This document shows positions 1 to 11,275 of a stretch of DNA of 64,000 nucleotides, in pieces. Where the stretch lies: assembly GCA_037893245.1 (NCBI GenBank), contig JBAIAA010000074.1, positions 1,798,001-1,862,000 of the forward strand, written 5' to 3'. A program made the position numbers and the translations under genes. Within the stretch, counting starts at the first letter, position 1, and each line of letters starts with the position of its first letter. Origin of the DNA: Crossaster papposus (lineage: Eukaryota; Echinodermata; Asteroidea; Velatida; Solasteridae). The notes beneath the pieces were generated by a model. The model saw only the letters and a program-made list of their open reading frames with translations, ran no database searches and was not told where the DNA came from.

Positions 1-297
1 ATGCCATTTAATACAGATTAACTCCAAGTGTTATTAGAGGTAACTTATAAACTAAAGCAACATAAAACTACACTGTAAAAACAAAACAAAACAATGTCAC
101 ATTTGTTGGTTAATTTAGGTAAACACCGATTAACCGTTGGGAAGAATTCATTCAAGATTGCATGCAGTTGATATGTTGATCAACATTGGGCAAAATATCG
201 ACCCTTTTGACCAACTTTTTTACAGTGTATGGTTTAATGAAAAATAGTTTGTTTGTTTCTTTTCATGTGGAATCATTTTCACTTTTTCCGATAATAG

Positions 298-1552
298 GCA
301 ACACTTCCAAGAGTGGCCGACAAAAGACCAGTTCTGATGTACAGACTAAGATAAAATCCAAGGAGATGGAAGTAAATGGCTCTAGGCATTCGACAAACTT
401 TGCCCTCAATACGCTGCTACTTTTAAAAGCAGCAGCATCGCTGCAACAGAGAGACACTGTTTCCACAAAGGCCTCTTTGTACCTCAGTTCGCCCAAAACA
501 AAAGTGGAATGTTTGCCGAAAACACCGCCAGATTTGGGCAAGGAAAGTTCGCATGGGAAAAGCTATGAAGTAAAACTGCCGGTGAAGCCATCATATAGCG
601 AAGGCTATGTTTCAGCTACGCGCCAAACCTCTGACGTGGCAAGTGAGGCCCGGCCGTTTTCAACGAGGATAACAACCTCCACGGCAGGAATCCCCAGTTC
701 ACATAAAGCCCCAAATGAGGATCCAAGCAATCTTGATACATCTATTGATTTTGACACAACACTTGTTCAAAAGACACATTTATACCCAGAGACAGATGGC
801 AACGAGACATGCGTGTCGACCTCGAATGTTAACTCGTGCGCCAGAACCTCACCGTGTACCAAAATGTCCAGAGAATCGCCACAAAAACGGTGTCAACAGG
901 GAGTGTTTGAAAACTCAACGGCGGAGCAAAGGACACACCTACTAGATTTGCACATTTCAGAAGCGAATTTGGCAGAGGAAAGCTGCTCGTCTTCGCGTGG
1001 TGGAAATACAACGGTGAGCAAGATGACAACAGGACTTCTGTCCAGGGTCACATCAGTACATTCCACGCCGCCTAGGTCTAGTCCCTTGCAAAACCTAATA
1101 TTCGCATCATGTGCATCAGGCGATCTTAAAATCTCTCCTAGAGCTACCATGACACCAAGTACTTTACGTACACCTGTTTCCTGTCAAGCAACGGATCGAA
1201 CGATGAACACCGTGTCTTCGCCAGTTAGTGGCAACCTTCAAGACGGCAACATCAAGACAGTTCCGTTTGCTGCCGATTTGCCGAAGTCATCTACCCCAGC
1301 TTCGAAGCAGTCACCGAGTTTGTCTTGCAAAAAGACCGTCATTGTTATATCTCCCCAACTAAGTGGAGGAAATAACGTGCCGAAAACCTCATCATCATCA
1401 CCTATGAACATCACGGATTTACACGGAGGACAACCAACAACCTACACTTTGCCAGCTGTGAAATGCACTGTTAGACAGCAGCTTATCAATTCAAGATCAC
1501 CGGCAAATTTCGTCAACTCTCCTGTTGCGAAGAGTAAACTAAGACGAACGAA
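298..1552 (+). CDS. Internal coding exon of an unrecognised Ser/Thr/Pro-rich protein (gene continues to the left)
   Basis: Seen: an open frame of about 417 codons between a plausible acceptor (pyrimidine tract ending GATAATAG before position 298) and a strong donor (GAA followed by GTAAGT at 1553). The exon enters with two bases of a split codon and leaves with two (AA), which the next exon completes as Asn. The protein is low in hydrophobic segments and rich in Ser, Thr and Pro, with many SP/TP sites, as in disordered nuclear or chromosome-associated proteins. No enzyme motif, signal peptide or membrane segment is visible. The frame is also open leftward to 186, so the acceptor is a choice, not a proof. 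The true start codon lies outside the window or in an upstream exon. Function unknown. Confidence 0.7.
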
Positions 1553-1828
1553 GTAAGTACATTTTGCATCATTTTCTTTTCCCCGTTTTATTTTATTTAT
1601 TTTTGTTTAGATTCAGTAAAGGCCGATTTTTATTGATTGGTTGAGTTTAATTAATTAATTTATTTATGTATTTATTATAAAAACATTTTGTCAAATTTCT
1701 TTTTTACAAAATAAAGTTTAAAAGTTTGTGAGGCATTTTGGACTGACTGCTACTGACCGGCTTAAACAATCATTTAAAAATAAAAAGAACTAAAAGCAAA
1801 AATGATACCTACTGCATTTTCCCACCAG

Positions 1829-3707
1829 TGAACATGCAGTTTTATTGACAGAGAGGGATCTAACAACAAGTGGACAGATAATGGATCTGCTACATGGTCA
1901 AAAGAAACAGGACGTCACTCATTTGATTTCACCACTGACTGCTTTAAACGCCCACAGTCCGTCAAAAAGAAAGGCGTGTCCTCCTTCACAAACCAATCCT
2001 CAGGCTCCCAGTCCAGGATCGAAGATGCTAATACCCGCATCAAATCCAGTGACAAAGATGAGTAAAACTCTGACCAAGTTGATCCGGGGATTACCGACAG
2101 TCAATTCTACAAATGTGTGGCGAGGTGTCGGAGGAAGGCCCTTCGCTCTGGTGCCGGTCCAGATTCTCAACACTACACCCAACCGGTCATCAAACAGGCA
2201 AGCATTGCCCAGGTCGTCTGACCCGAGTACGAACCCGACCCTGTGCACAATAATGACACACTTCAGCCACACCATGACAAATCTCGACCGATTCATCGAT
2301 AACCGTTTTCTCCAGAATCTTGCATCCAGCGATCCGTGCGGCATCGACGACTTGTTTGATGACTTGGAGATAAGCGAGGGAAGGCAGCAGCATCCCGTGC
2401 CCGACTGGCTGTTGGACTTCATCCTTGAAAGTGATGCTCGAAAGAGCAAGACAGATCGACTCGTGCAGAGGCAGCCATCTTATAATGCAAGACGAAAGAG
2501 TAATGTTCCTGTTTGCTCACTGATGAAAGAAAAGGAGGCTTGCAAATTGACACACGGCACTGATGAAAGCAAACATGTTCCTGTTATTCAAGGAGGTGCC
2601 GGCAATGCGACTATTTTACCTCATGTTGAGGATGAGAAAAACGTGGATGTCAGAGCAACTGACAACTCTCCAGAAGAAGCACCAAACCATAACAGAAATG
2701 CCTGTAGTGATGCAGAAAAAGACGAAAAGAACTCCATCAGCGACGACCAATGCGGCACATCGGGACTGACTGGGTTGAATTCTCTTCAAAGGCCACCATC
2801 CTTGGGAAATCACTTTTCCCAGATACCTCATCCAAGGCCGAGAAAGATCCAAGTTTCAGAGAACATGCTTCATCTGGGATTCCTTGATTTAATCCCAGAC
2901 TGGGTATTGTGGAATCTCCTTTGTCACCTGTTCCCTCCTTGGAAAACAACCTACTTAGGGCTTGACGGAGATGACGTCGATGAATTCTTCAAAAATGCTG
3001 ATGGACCGGTGCTCTGTCAGAAGAACCCGTTTAAAAGAAAACGGAGTCACGGAAGTCACGGACGGAAGTCACGGCGCGGTCACCAAACTAACGGGGCGTG
3101 TCTGAAAACGGAGCCTGTGTCGAACAATTTTGGCAACAGTGAGATGGGCAGTTATCAAGAATTGACAAACGTGAAGAAAAGAAAGAAAAGTAAACGACGT
3201 AAGGAAAAGAAAAGGAGACAAAGAGGTGGACGAAGTGACGATTCATGTGACACTGACAAACATAGCGAAAAGAAATCGAAATCTGATAAAAAAAGAAAAG
3301 GATCGTCAAAAAAGAAACACACCCGTGATGACTCGCACGGCAAAAGAAAAAGACACTCCGCGGAAAAGAAGAAAAGGAAACACCACAAAAGGAAAACAGA
3401 TGAAAATGTATCAAAACACAGTTTTGAGCAGTCTTGTCATTCATCTGAACAACGGCCGGGTGACAGTGAAGCACCTTTTGAAAGGGCGGTATCCCCTAGA
3501 CAGTCAGGTGATGTAATGGAAAGTCGAGGACAGTTGGAGGGGACACTCTTGAGCAAGTGTAAAGCCGTGGCAGGTGAAGACAAATCTAAAAGAAAAACAT
3601 GTTCGGAAGTGACTCCTCCAAAATGGCAACTAAAGCTAATTATGAAGGCACCGAGACCAAAAGTGAAAAGGATCAAGAAGTCAAAACCAATCAACGAAAC
3701 AAAATAG
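1829..3707 (+). CDS. Terminal coding exon of the same unrecognised protein; lysine-rich C terminus
   Basis: Seen: acceptor CCACCAG before 1829; the single leading T completes the codon split at 1552, so the junction reads LRRTNEHAVLLTERD in frame; the stop is at 3705-3707. About 625 residues. The middle holds two separate segments with the motif PDW[LV]L (HPVPDWLLDFIL at about 2396-2430 and LIPDWVLWNLL at about 2890-2925), each next to acidic or hydrophobic helical sequence. From about 3020 onward the protein is dominated by Lys/Arg blocks (RKEKKRRQRGG, KKKHTRDD, KKKRKHHKRK), looking like multiple nuclear localisation signals. The two visible exons give about 1043 residues. Inference: a large nuclear scaffold or nucleic-acid-associated protein; I do not recognise the family. 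The intron 1553-1828 is only 276 bp. The gene runs towards the formin gene tail to tail. Confidence 0.75.
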
Positions 3708-4793
3708 ACAAAAATGTGACCGTTTCTTAAAGAAAAGCACATAAGTGAAACTTTATCCACAGACGTTGAAATAATATTGTTCTTCCTTGAAGGTCCAACG
3801 AATAGAGACTAATCTAAAGCTTACCATGAAATAACTGTTATGGAACCTAACAAACTCCTTCTCAACTGGCTTGTAGGAATACATCCAATTTATAAAGCAA
3901 TATTTTACTACTTTTCAGTTCACACTTAATGGCCCCGTGATATACCCGTTCCCTGAGCTGTGTCAAAACTCCATTCGTAGTCAACAGAGGGCGGTATCAC
4001 AGTGAGAGATTATTCACTGTTCTGTCTGCATTATACCACAGTGTTTCCCAACTTCGACCGATTTGGGGGTGGGGGGGGGGGGGGGGGGTGTTGCTAGTTT
4101 ACCAACTATACATAGAAAATTACTGTGAATTATTGTAAATAAGGATTAGGCCTACTTTTTTTTTTTAGCAAAGGCTGTTGCGGTATATTTATAGTAGACG
4201 TATTACACAGGCGCGTCCTTCCGGGGGGGGGGGGGGGGGGGGGATGGGATAGGACTTTAGCCCCCAATACGTAGGGGAATACGTAGCGAAAGTTATAACG
4301 TCACGTGCGAAGGGTCTAGCCTGGTATTACCAGTACTCAACCAACCAGTGAACTACATTTTTGTATTGCAAACAAAATGCAAGCTGTGTAAATTATGTCG
4401 CCCATGCAATGGGTAAAATTCATTGTTGGAAACTGTCCAGTTAAGTTAAAAGTATTAAAGGGACAATAGATGTAAGTTGTTATCGTTTGAAGCAGCAAAA
4501 GTGCTGCGTTGGGAAGTAATACAGAAATATATTTATTTTTGTATAAAAGCAAAATCGGTTAAGTAATTTTTCAGCAACGGTTTTGCGGTGTGTAGTGCAC
4601 GCATTACTAAAACAGATTGTGAACTATTTCCCAAAAGAATGCAAGGAATGTTCTGAAAACGTTTTAAATCGTGTCCTGAAAACAGGTATAGGCCTTCAAT
4701 ATTTACAAAATAACAAACCAAAACAACTACCAAATTATTAATAAAAATCTTACTGGACTGTTGGTAAACGAGTCCAAATCATTGTGTGCAATT
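3708..4793. other. Intergenic DNA with two long poly-G tracts
   Basis: No gene seen. It must contain the 3' UTR of the plus-strand gene, but no canonical polyadenylation signal stands out. Two G runs of about 20 bases lie near 4067-4088 and 4222-4243. Confidence 0.5.
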
Positions 4794-4986
4794 TTGGCCT
4801 ATTTCACGGCGCTGCTAAGCACAACAAATTGGTTAGCACCAAAAAGCTTTGCTTAATAATAACAACGGGTTGCCAGCCAAAACTCCATGTGCTTTTCATA
4901 GCAAGCTGGTCTGTAACTCTGTTTTTGAAGGAAGAATGTTCATGATAAGCTAATTGTTGTGCTTAGCTGCGCTGTGAAATTGGCCC
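4794..4986. mobile_element. R5 hairpin-type MITE
   Basis: Seen: the left end GGCCTATTTCACGGCGC and following GCTAAGCACAACAA are mirrored at the right by TTGTTGTGCTTAGC and GCGCTGTGAAATTGGCC. The ends pair over about 33 bases, and no coding capacity is present. It shares the GGCC-ATTTCA start with the copy at 14125-14292. Confidence 0.7.
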
Positions 4987-5052
4987 TTGGTAGTTTTCAA
5001 ATAAAGTGCTATTTTTATATCGACGTTGGCAAAACTGTATTCTTTCTAATAT

Positions 5053-6392
5053 AGGTTTTCCCGGACGATATCGCAAAATGTGCACAAATCATTTGTAAAA
5101 TATGTATTCAATTTCGCGCTGAATTTCAGAACGACGTATGTCCGAGTTTCATTTTCGCAAAAACGAGCATTCAATTTTTTTTTTTTTAATTCAAATAAAT
5201 GAATGTGCTTAGCGTTTCATTTAAACGATTACAAACACGTGATTGGGCTTTCGGTTTGACGTATGCGTGGCCGATTATTAAGAGTGTGCAATCTATTTCG
5301 CAGCAAATCGATTTATCATTGTGTCACGGCCTGAATTGAATATTCTTTTTCATTTGTTATAATTTAAATTCGCATATTCTGCATTCAATTTCAATAAAGT
5401 ACATATGGCTATATAATTCACGATACAACTTGGATTGAATCATTAATAAATCAATGTATCGTGGGACTAATTCATCATTTTGTGTTGGCTCTTAAATTTA
5501 TTTTAACCCTAACCATCCCAAATCCTCCAAAATCCTCTTTGCAAATTGAAGATTTTTGCAGGAATGAGGTCACTTGGAAGTTGATGCATCAGATGAATTT
5601 GCAGGATTGAGGTTACTTAGGAATTTATCCAAATGAGGATTTTGAAGAATTGAGGTTATTTTGTTTTTGTTAATGACTTCTCTATCATTTTATCAGTTCA
5701 ATTGTCTATCCGTTAATGAACTGTCCACCAAGACATGAGTGGTTGATGTCCAGTCTATTTGCTACATCTAAGTAGTCCGCGTCGTCAGCCTCAAAGGCAT
5801 CGATAAGACGATTTCGATCAACGTCCGAGACTCGTCTGTATCTCCCTCTTGCAGCCATTATAATTATTGGAAAAGTTTAGGGGACATAAAGTAAAATGTA
5901 GCTATATGATGCGATCGTGGTAAATGCTGAGCAAATAAAGATTTTTTTTCAACTTAGGGGTTTGATATAGCATTTATTTGGTAGTTTCAAAGACGAGACC
6001 ACCTGGTTTAATTCCCCATATGTTACTTTTGATAACACATAAATGGCTTCCAATGCTTGACCAGGCATACAAAATAATGCGTAGAAAATCGGCTGCACAT
6101 TTAGCGAAATTGATTGTTGATAAATTAAAAGGAAAACATGATTGCGAGTGTGCATTCAAATTCGCGCTAAAATGAACTATCAATAGGCCCCCTATACTAA
6201 ATTCAGTGCACATTCGGGAAATCGTGTGATGATTTCTTACGACTGGATGCACCATTATGCAAAAACGAATTATCTGTTGTTAAATAGAAAACGGGAATGT
6301 GAACGTTCATACTATTTCGCACGAAAACGAATGCACCAGTTACAAATTTATGTGCACATTTTGGGATATCGTCCGGGAAAACCTATATTACG
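5053..6392 (-). mobile_element. Tc1/mariner-like non-autonomous element, copy A
   Basis: Seen: terminal inverted repeats beginning TAGGTTTTCCCGGACGAT at both ends, each preceded by TA, consistent with a TA target. The element is about 1340 bp. A second copy lies in opposite orientation at 6735-9276; the two share their interior, including a small transposase-like frame on the minus strand (5706-5858). Known: TA duplication is the mark of the IS630/Tc1/mariner superfamily. Inference: a deletion derivative, unable to move by itself because no catalytic domain remains. Confidence 0.75.
5706..5858 (-). pseudogene. Transposase N-terminal (helix-turn-helix) remnant
   Basis: Seen: a 50-codon frame starting MAARGRYRRVSDVDRNRL and continuing IDAFEADDADYLDVANRLDI, then ending at a stop shortly after. 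The pattern 'VDRNRLIDAFE..DDYLDVANRLDI' matches the N-terminal DNA-binding helix-turn-helix found in DDE_3/Tc1-like transposases of invertebrates, as I recall the family. The DDE catalytic part is absent, so this is a remnant of the element's source gene. In copy B the same tract is broken by a deletion that removes its start and by the nested insertion. Confidence 0.6.
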
Positions 6393-6734
6393 GCCAACTT
6401 ACCACAATAGTCCACATTTTGTTAGCAATCGATATGAACGGCTATACGCCAGCTAGACTGGTTCCCTGACCATAAAAGTCCGCGATGTTTATATATTGCT
6501 TTGTTTTATCTTAAGTGGGGCCAGGAAAGGAGACTACAATTTTTTTTTTTTCAGCATCTACGAAGATTAACCATTAAACAAGTCAGTGTAACAATATTTG
6601 TTATACAATTAGGCTACACCCCCCCACATCTATCCATTTCTGAAAATAATATTATAGCAAAAGAAAATGTTGTATGCTCCCTTTGCTTGTTGTGAAATGC
6701 TTTTTGACTTACCAGTTGTGTACAAATGTACTAT

Positions 6735-9276
6735 AGGTTTTCCCGGACGATATCGCTAAATGTGCACATAAGTTTGTAACTGGTGCATTCGTTTTCGTGC
6801 GAAATAGTATGAACGTTCACATCCCCGTTTTCTATTTAACAATAGATAATTCGTTTTTGCATAATGGTGCATCTAGTCGTAAGAAATCATCACACGATTT
6901 CCCGAATGTGCATTGAATTTAGTATATTGATAGTTAATTTTAGCGCAAATTTGAATGCACACCCGCAATCATGTTTTCCTTTTAATTTATCAACAATCAA
7001 TTTCGCTAAATGTGCAGCCGATTTCCCACGCATTTGTATGCCTGGTCAAGCATTGGAATTCATATGTGTTATCAAAAGTAACATATGGGGAATTAAACCA
7101 GGTGGTCTCGTCTTTGAAACTACCAAATAAATGCTATATAAACCACTAAGTTGAAGAAAAAAATCTTTCTTTGCTCAGCATTTGCTACGATCGCATCATA
7201 TAGCTAGATTTTACTTTATGTCTCGGACGTTGATCGAAATCGTCTTATCGATGCCTTTGAGGCTGACGACGCGGACTACTTAGATGTACACTCTTAAAAA
7301 TACGTGGTTAAAAAGTAACCACGTCGTGGTCATCTTTAACCACGTTCCCGTCGTCAGATATGCACAGACGACGTACGTGGTCAAAATGACCCCGTGCGAC
7401 GTGGTCAACAAAAACAACCACGTATTGTTGTCAGATTTTGACAACAATCGTGGTTAAAATATAACCCAAATCCCGTGGTCAAATTAACCCCTTCCCGTTG
7501 TCATTTCGGAATAACCCCATTTTCGTGGTCACCAATTTGTCCACGTTATATGAATATGTTTAGAAATCTATGGAGAATTTACTGGAATGCTGTGGTATTA
7601 AACTAAATTTGAAAAGGTAGTATAGGTAGGATGCGATATAAACACGTGAAGACAGTCTCTGTATACGATTACGAGTAGCCAGTTTATCATTTGGTACTGT
7701 AAACACACGCAGCCTTCTAAATTTAGTACCGCAACCGGCGCCCCAGTTTGGCTACTATGGCATATTTCAACTGGATTCGCGCTACACCGACCGGTCGTAC
7801 CATGCACGCGTATCGGGAGCGGCGGCCGGCCGAATAGTGAAACACAAGTTATGTACCGCAATGGAATCGCCAGCGTGCACGCTACGTTCGCATACCAACA
7901 CAGCGTCGCCGGCTAACGTAAAAATGAGTGCAAAAATGCAGCGTAACTTCGGTACGCACGAACTTCCCAAAGTTAACCTAGACCTACACAGACTGTCTTC
8001 ACTGCTTTTACCATATCCTACCTTCAAACTTTTCAATATAGTATTGAAAACCCAGTATTCAAGCAATTTCTCCTTCGTTTTAACGCCGCGTTGTCAACAA
8101 AGTTGCAATGGCGGCCGCTTCGTGTCAAAATTCGCGCGGTGGCCGACATGTCACGCTGCGTACATGTACATGTACATCCGCGAACAATTATGTAGGTCTA
8201 CCATAAGTTTGCTTGTAAAATGTGAAGTAACATTTCTTTCTCACAAAAACACTCATTTAATTTTTTAACTACATTTTTAACTTAACTTTTAACTGAATTT
8301 ACTTTTAAAAGCATTTTTATTTAATAAAGTCATGATCGGCGCTTCGCCGAACCGTGTATTAGTACACAATGACGTGATAGCATGACAAACCTCAACCAAT
8401 CAGAATGCGTAATTAATTTCACCACAATTTTCGTGGTCAAAATGACCCCAATAAACGTAGTTATTAAAACAGAAGTTGAACAGTTCGGGGTTATTTTGAC
8501 CACGAAAGTTGTCAAAAAATAATGACCACGGGATTTGTAACCCCGGAGTTTTAAGAGTGTAGCAAATAGACTGGACATCAACCACTCATGTCTTGGTGGA
8601 CAGTTCATTAACGGATAGACAATTGAACTGATAAAATAACAGAGAGGTCATTTACAACAACAAAATAACCTCAATTCTTCAAAATCCTCACTTTGATAAA
8701 TGTCTAAGTAACCTCAATCCTGCAAATTCATCTGATGCATCAACTTCCAAGTGACCTCATTCCTGCAAAAACCTTCAATTTGCAAAGAGGATTTTGGAAG
8801 ATTTGGGATGGTTAGGGTTAAAATACATTTAGGAGCCAACACATAAATGATCAATTAGTCCCACGATACATTGATTTATTAATGATTTAATCCAAGTTGT
8901 ATCGTGAATTATATAGCCATATGCACTTTATTGAAATTGAATGCAGAATATGCGAATTTAAATTATAACAAATGAAAAAGAATATTCAATTCAGGCCGTG
9001 ACACAATGATAAATCGATTTGCTGCGAAATAAATTGCACATTCTTAATAATCGGCCACGCATACGTCAAACCGAAAGCTCAATCACGTGTTTGTAATCGT
9101 TTAAATGAAACGCTAAGCACATTCATTTATTTGAATTAAACAAAATAAAATTGAATGCTCGTTTTTGCGAAAATGAAACTCGGACACACGTCGTTCTGAA
9201 ATTCAGCGCGAAATTGAATAAATATTTTACAAATGAATGTGCACATTTTGCGATATCGTCCGGGAAAACTTATATT
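6735..9276 (+). mobile_element. Tc1/mariner-like non-autonomous element, copy B, carrying a nested element
   Basis: Seen: the same ends as copy A (TAGGTTTTCCCGGACGAT) with adjacent TA, but in the opposite orientation. Without its 1271-bp insertion it is about 1268 bp. Relative to copy A it lacks about 65 bp covering the start of the transposase remnant, near 7211. The long stretch near 8640-8830 ('TTCAAAATCCTC', 'GATGCATCAACTTCCAAG', 'GGTTAGGGTTAAA') is the inverse of 5510-5680 in copy A. Confidence 0.75.
7289..8559. mobile_element. Foldback DNA element with TA duplication and CGTGGTNA-rich arms
   Basis: Seen: the ends are CACTCTTAAAA and TTTTAAGAGTG, flanked by TA at 7287-7288 and 8560-8561. 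Copy A shows the uninterrupted site (GATGTAGCAAAT, complement of about 5757-5768), so both boundaries are fixed by an empty site. Each arm holds many short CGTGGT(T/C)A units on both strands, about 20-35 bases apart. Further in, 7608-7665 is the inverse of about 7985-8035 (AAGGTAGGAT, GTGAAGACAGTCT). The centre is GC-richer and holds no convincing gene. Inference: a non-autonomous element with arrayed subterminal transposase sites. Confidence 0.75.
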
Positions 9277-10844
9277 AAACTCTGTCGTTTAAACACAAGT
9301 TTCGTCAATAGCAGATAGCAGGCAAAGAAACTCGCAACCCATTCCTCCGAGGACATCTATAAGTTCTCCTTCATGCTCACACAGCTGTCCGGCTCTGACG
9401 CAATACTCCTGTAGATGTCATATCAGCTTCATCCGTGGGAGTTTTCAGGACACTAATTTGTCTCCCCCTTCTATGCCCAGCTTTATTGTGTTTTCTACAA
9501 ACTTCCGCCTGCTCTATGCTTCATAGGGGACCGGTTATTCAATGATTAGTTTATTTCCCAAATTTAATTTCCCAAAGTTGAGTCAAGAGTGACTTTCACC
9601 AAGTGGCGTTTAAGAGGTAATGCACTGCTGAGAATTATTAACGGCAATATTTAATTTAAAAGAACGTCGTAATCCACGAGCCATGCTATATACATTAATT
9701 TTACTGTAATGGCCGCTTTCGTTTTGCGTGTCGCGCTCAAAATTATGCCAAGCAAAACCAAAACAGGCAAGGTAGTCGACATTTTGTGAGGGATTTTGTT
9801 TTACCGAAATTAATCTTTCCAAATTTATTTTAATTTTCCACATCTTCAAAAGAAACAAATGCCTTAAAGAAATAAAAAATTCATTATCTAACTTCATCGA
9901 AATTATTAAAGTTTCAAACAGTCACTATTGTTCCCGCCCGTGTCATTCAAACACCCCCCGCCCAAAATACAGCGATCCAAAGAAGGTTTCGCCGGCGAGA
10001 AAAGATTGCATAACAATGGGCGCGAAATGTTTAACATCTGTTTTCACTATATGATACCGAGTCAAAAATGCAGTTGAAAACTCCAAAGCAATTACATCGA
10101 ATTGTGGCTTCAATAAAAATGTTTTTAAAATGATTTTACAAAAGGGTAACCACCGATGCGGAAGAAAATCTATTGTACAATTAATTTTAATAATTTCACA
10201 GAAACAACAAACCACCCAGGAGACTTGAGGTTCGTTGTGTAGTTTTGTGCGAGCTCTTTTATTAGAAAGCGCATCTTGTTAAATCTTTTTAAATTACAAC
10301 AAAATATTTTTTTGTATCATAAGCATTGCTAGAGATTGCATTAGTAAATGACGTGGAAATAAAGAGTTAATTGCCAAATATCATCAGCATATTTTAAGTT
10401 TCGTTAATAATTGTTAATATTACACAATAATCAAAATTGCAACAAAAAACGAAACAAATCGAAATAAAAAATAATGCACTAAGCCTAAGCAAGCAAGTCA
10501 AGGCGACAACCTGCAATTTCTGTCGCTTGTTGTTTTGATATTACAAATATTGCTTTCATAAGGCACGACTTAAGAATTCTTCTCTTTCACAGATCAAAAT
10601 AAGTTGTCTATTCCTAATAAAATAAAACCACCCAACAAATAAAATTTATTTACACCACTAATCTCTTGTAATGATTTGTTTGTATTAAAAAGAAAACCTC
10701 AACTATAAAACACATCTCGAACATCATTGAGTCAATAACAGTACAACATGAACATCCTGTTATCATTGATATGAAAACACCAAATTGGACAATTTACTTG
10801 AATGTACTCAAGGTACATTGTATACGGGTTGTGGTGGTGGTGGA
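9277..10844. other. AT-rich intergenic DNA
   Basis: I see no gene, RNA gene or recognisable repeat here. Part may belong to the 3' end of the formin transcription unit, which comes from the right. Confidence 0.4.
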
Positions 10845-11275
10845 TGGGGGATGGGGGTTGGGGGCGAGGATGGGGTTGAGGTGGGGGTTGAGGGTTGATG
10901 ATGGGGGGTTAGGGTTGACGGTGGGGGTTAGGGTTGACGGTGGGGGTTAGGGTTGACGGTGGGGGTTAGGGTTGACGGTGGGGGTTAGGGTTGACGGTGG
11001 GGGTGAGGGTTGACGGTGGGGGTGAGGGTTGGGTTGACGGTGGGGGTGAGGTTTGGGTTGACGGTGGGGATGAGGGTTGGGTTGACAGTGGGGGTGAGGG
11101 TTGGGTTGACAGTGGGGGTGAGGGTTGGGTTGACAGTGGGGGTGAGGGTTGGGTTGACAGTGGGGGTGAGGGTTGGGTTGACGGTGGGGGTGGGGGTTGG
11201 GTTGACGGTGGGGGTGGGGGTTGGGTTGGGTTGACGGTGGGGGTGGGGGTTGGGTTGGGTTGACGGTGGGGTGAG
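10845..11275. repeat. G-rich minisatellite, 19-bp passing into 24-bp units
   Basis: Seen: the first part repeats TTGACGGTGGGGGTTAGGG (19 bp); from about 11005 the unit grows to 24 bp by adding a GGGTTGGG-type block. The strand bias is extreme: G-runs on plus, C-runs on minus. Many closely spaced GGG-GGGGG runs could form G-quadruplexes. The hexamer TTAGGG recurs in the 19-bp units. The open frames in several phases here are by-products of the repeat. Confidence 0.9.

Noticed and set aside
186-297. Upstream extension of the left gene's exon to a start codon at 186
   Set aside because: A good acceptor lies at 297 and the extension is hydrophobic and unlike the rest; not excluded, only less likely.
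7837-8268. 143-codon frame in the middle of the nested foldback element
   Set aside because: No transposase or other motif, and the region is partly inverted-repeat sequence; treated as chance.
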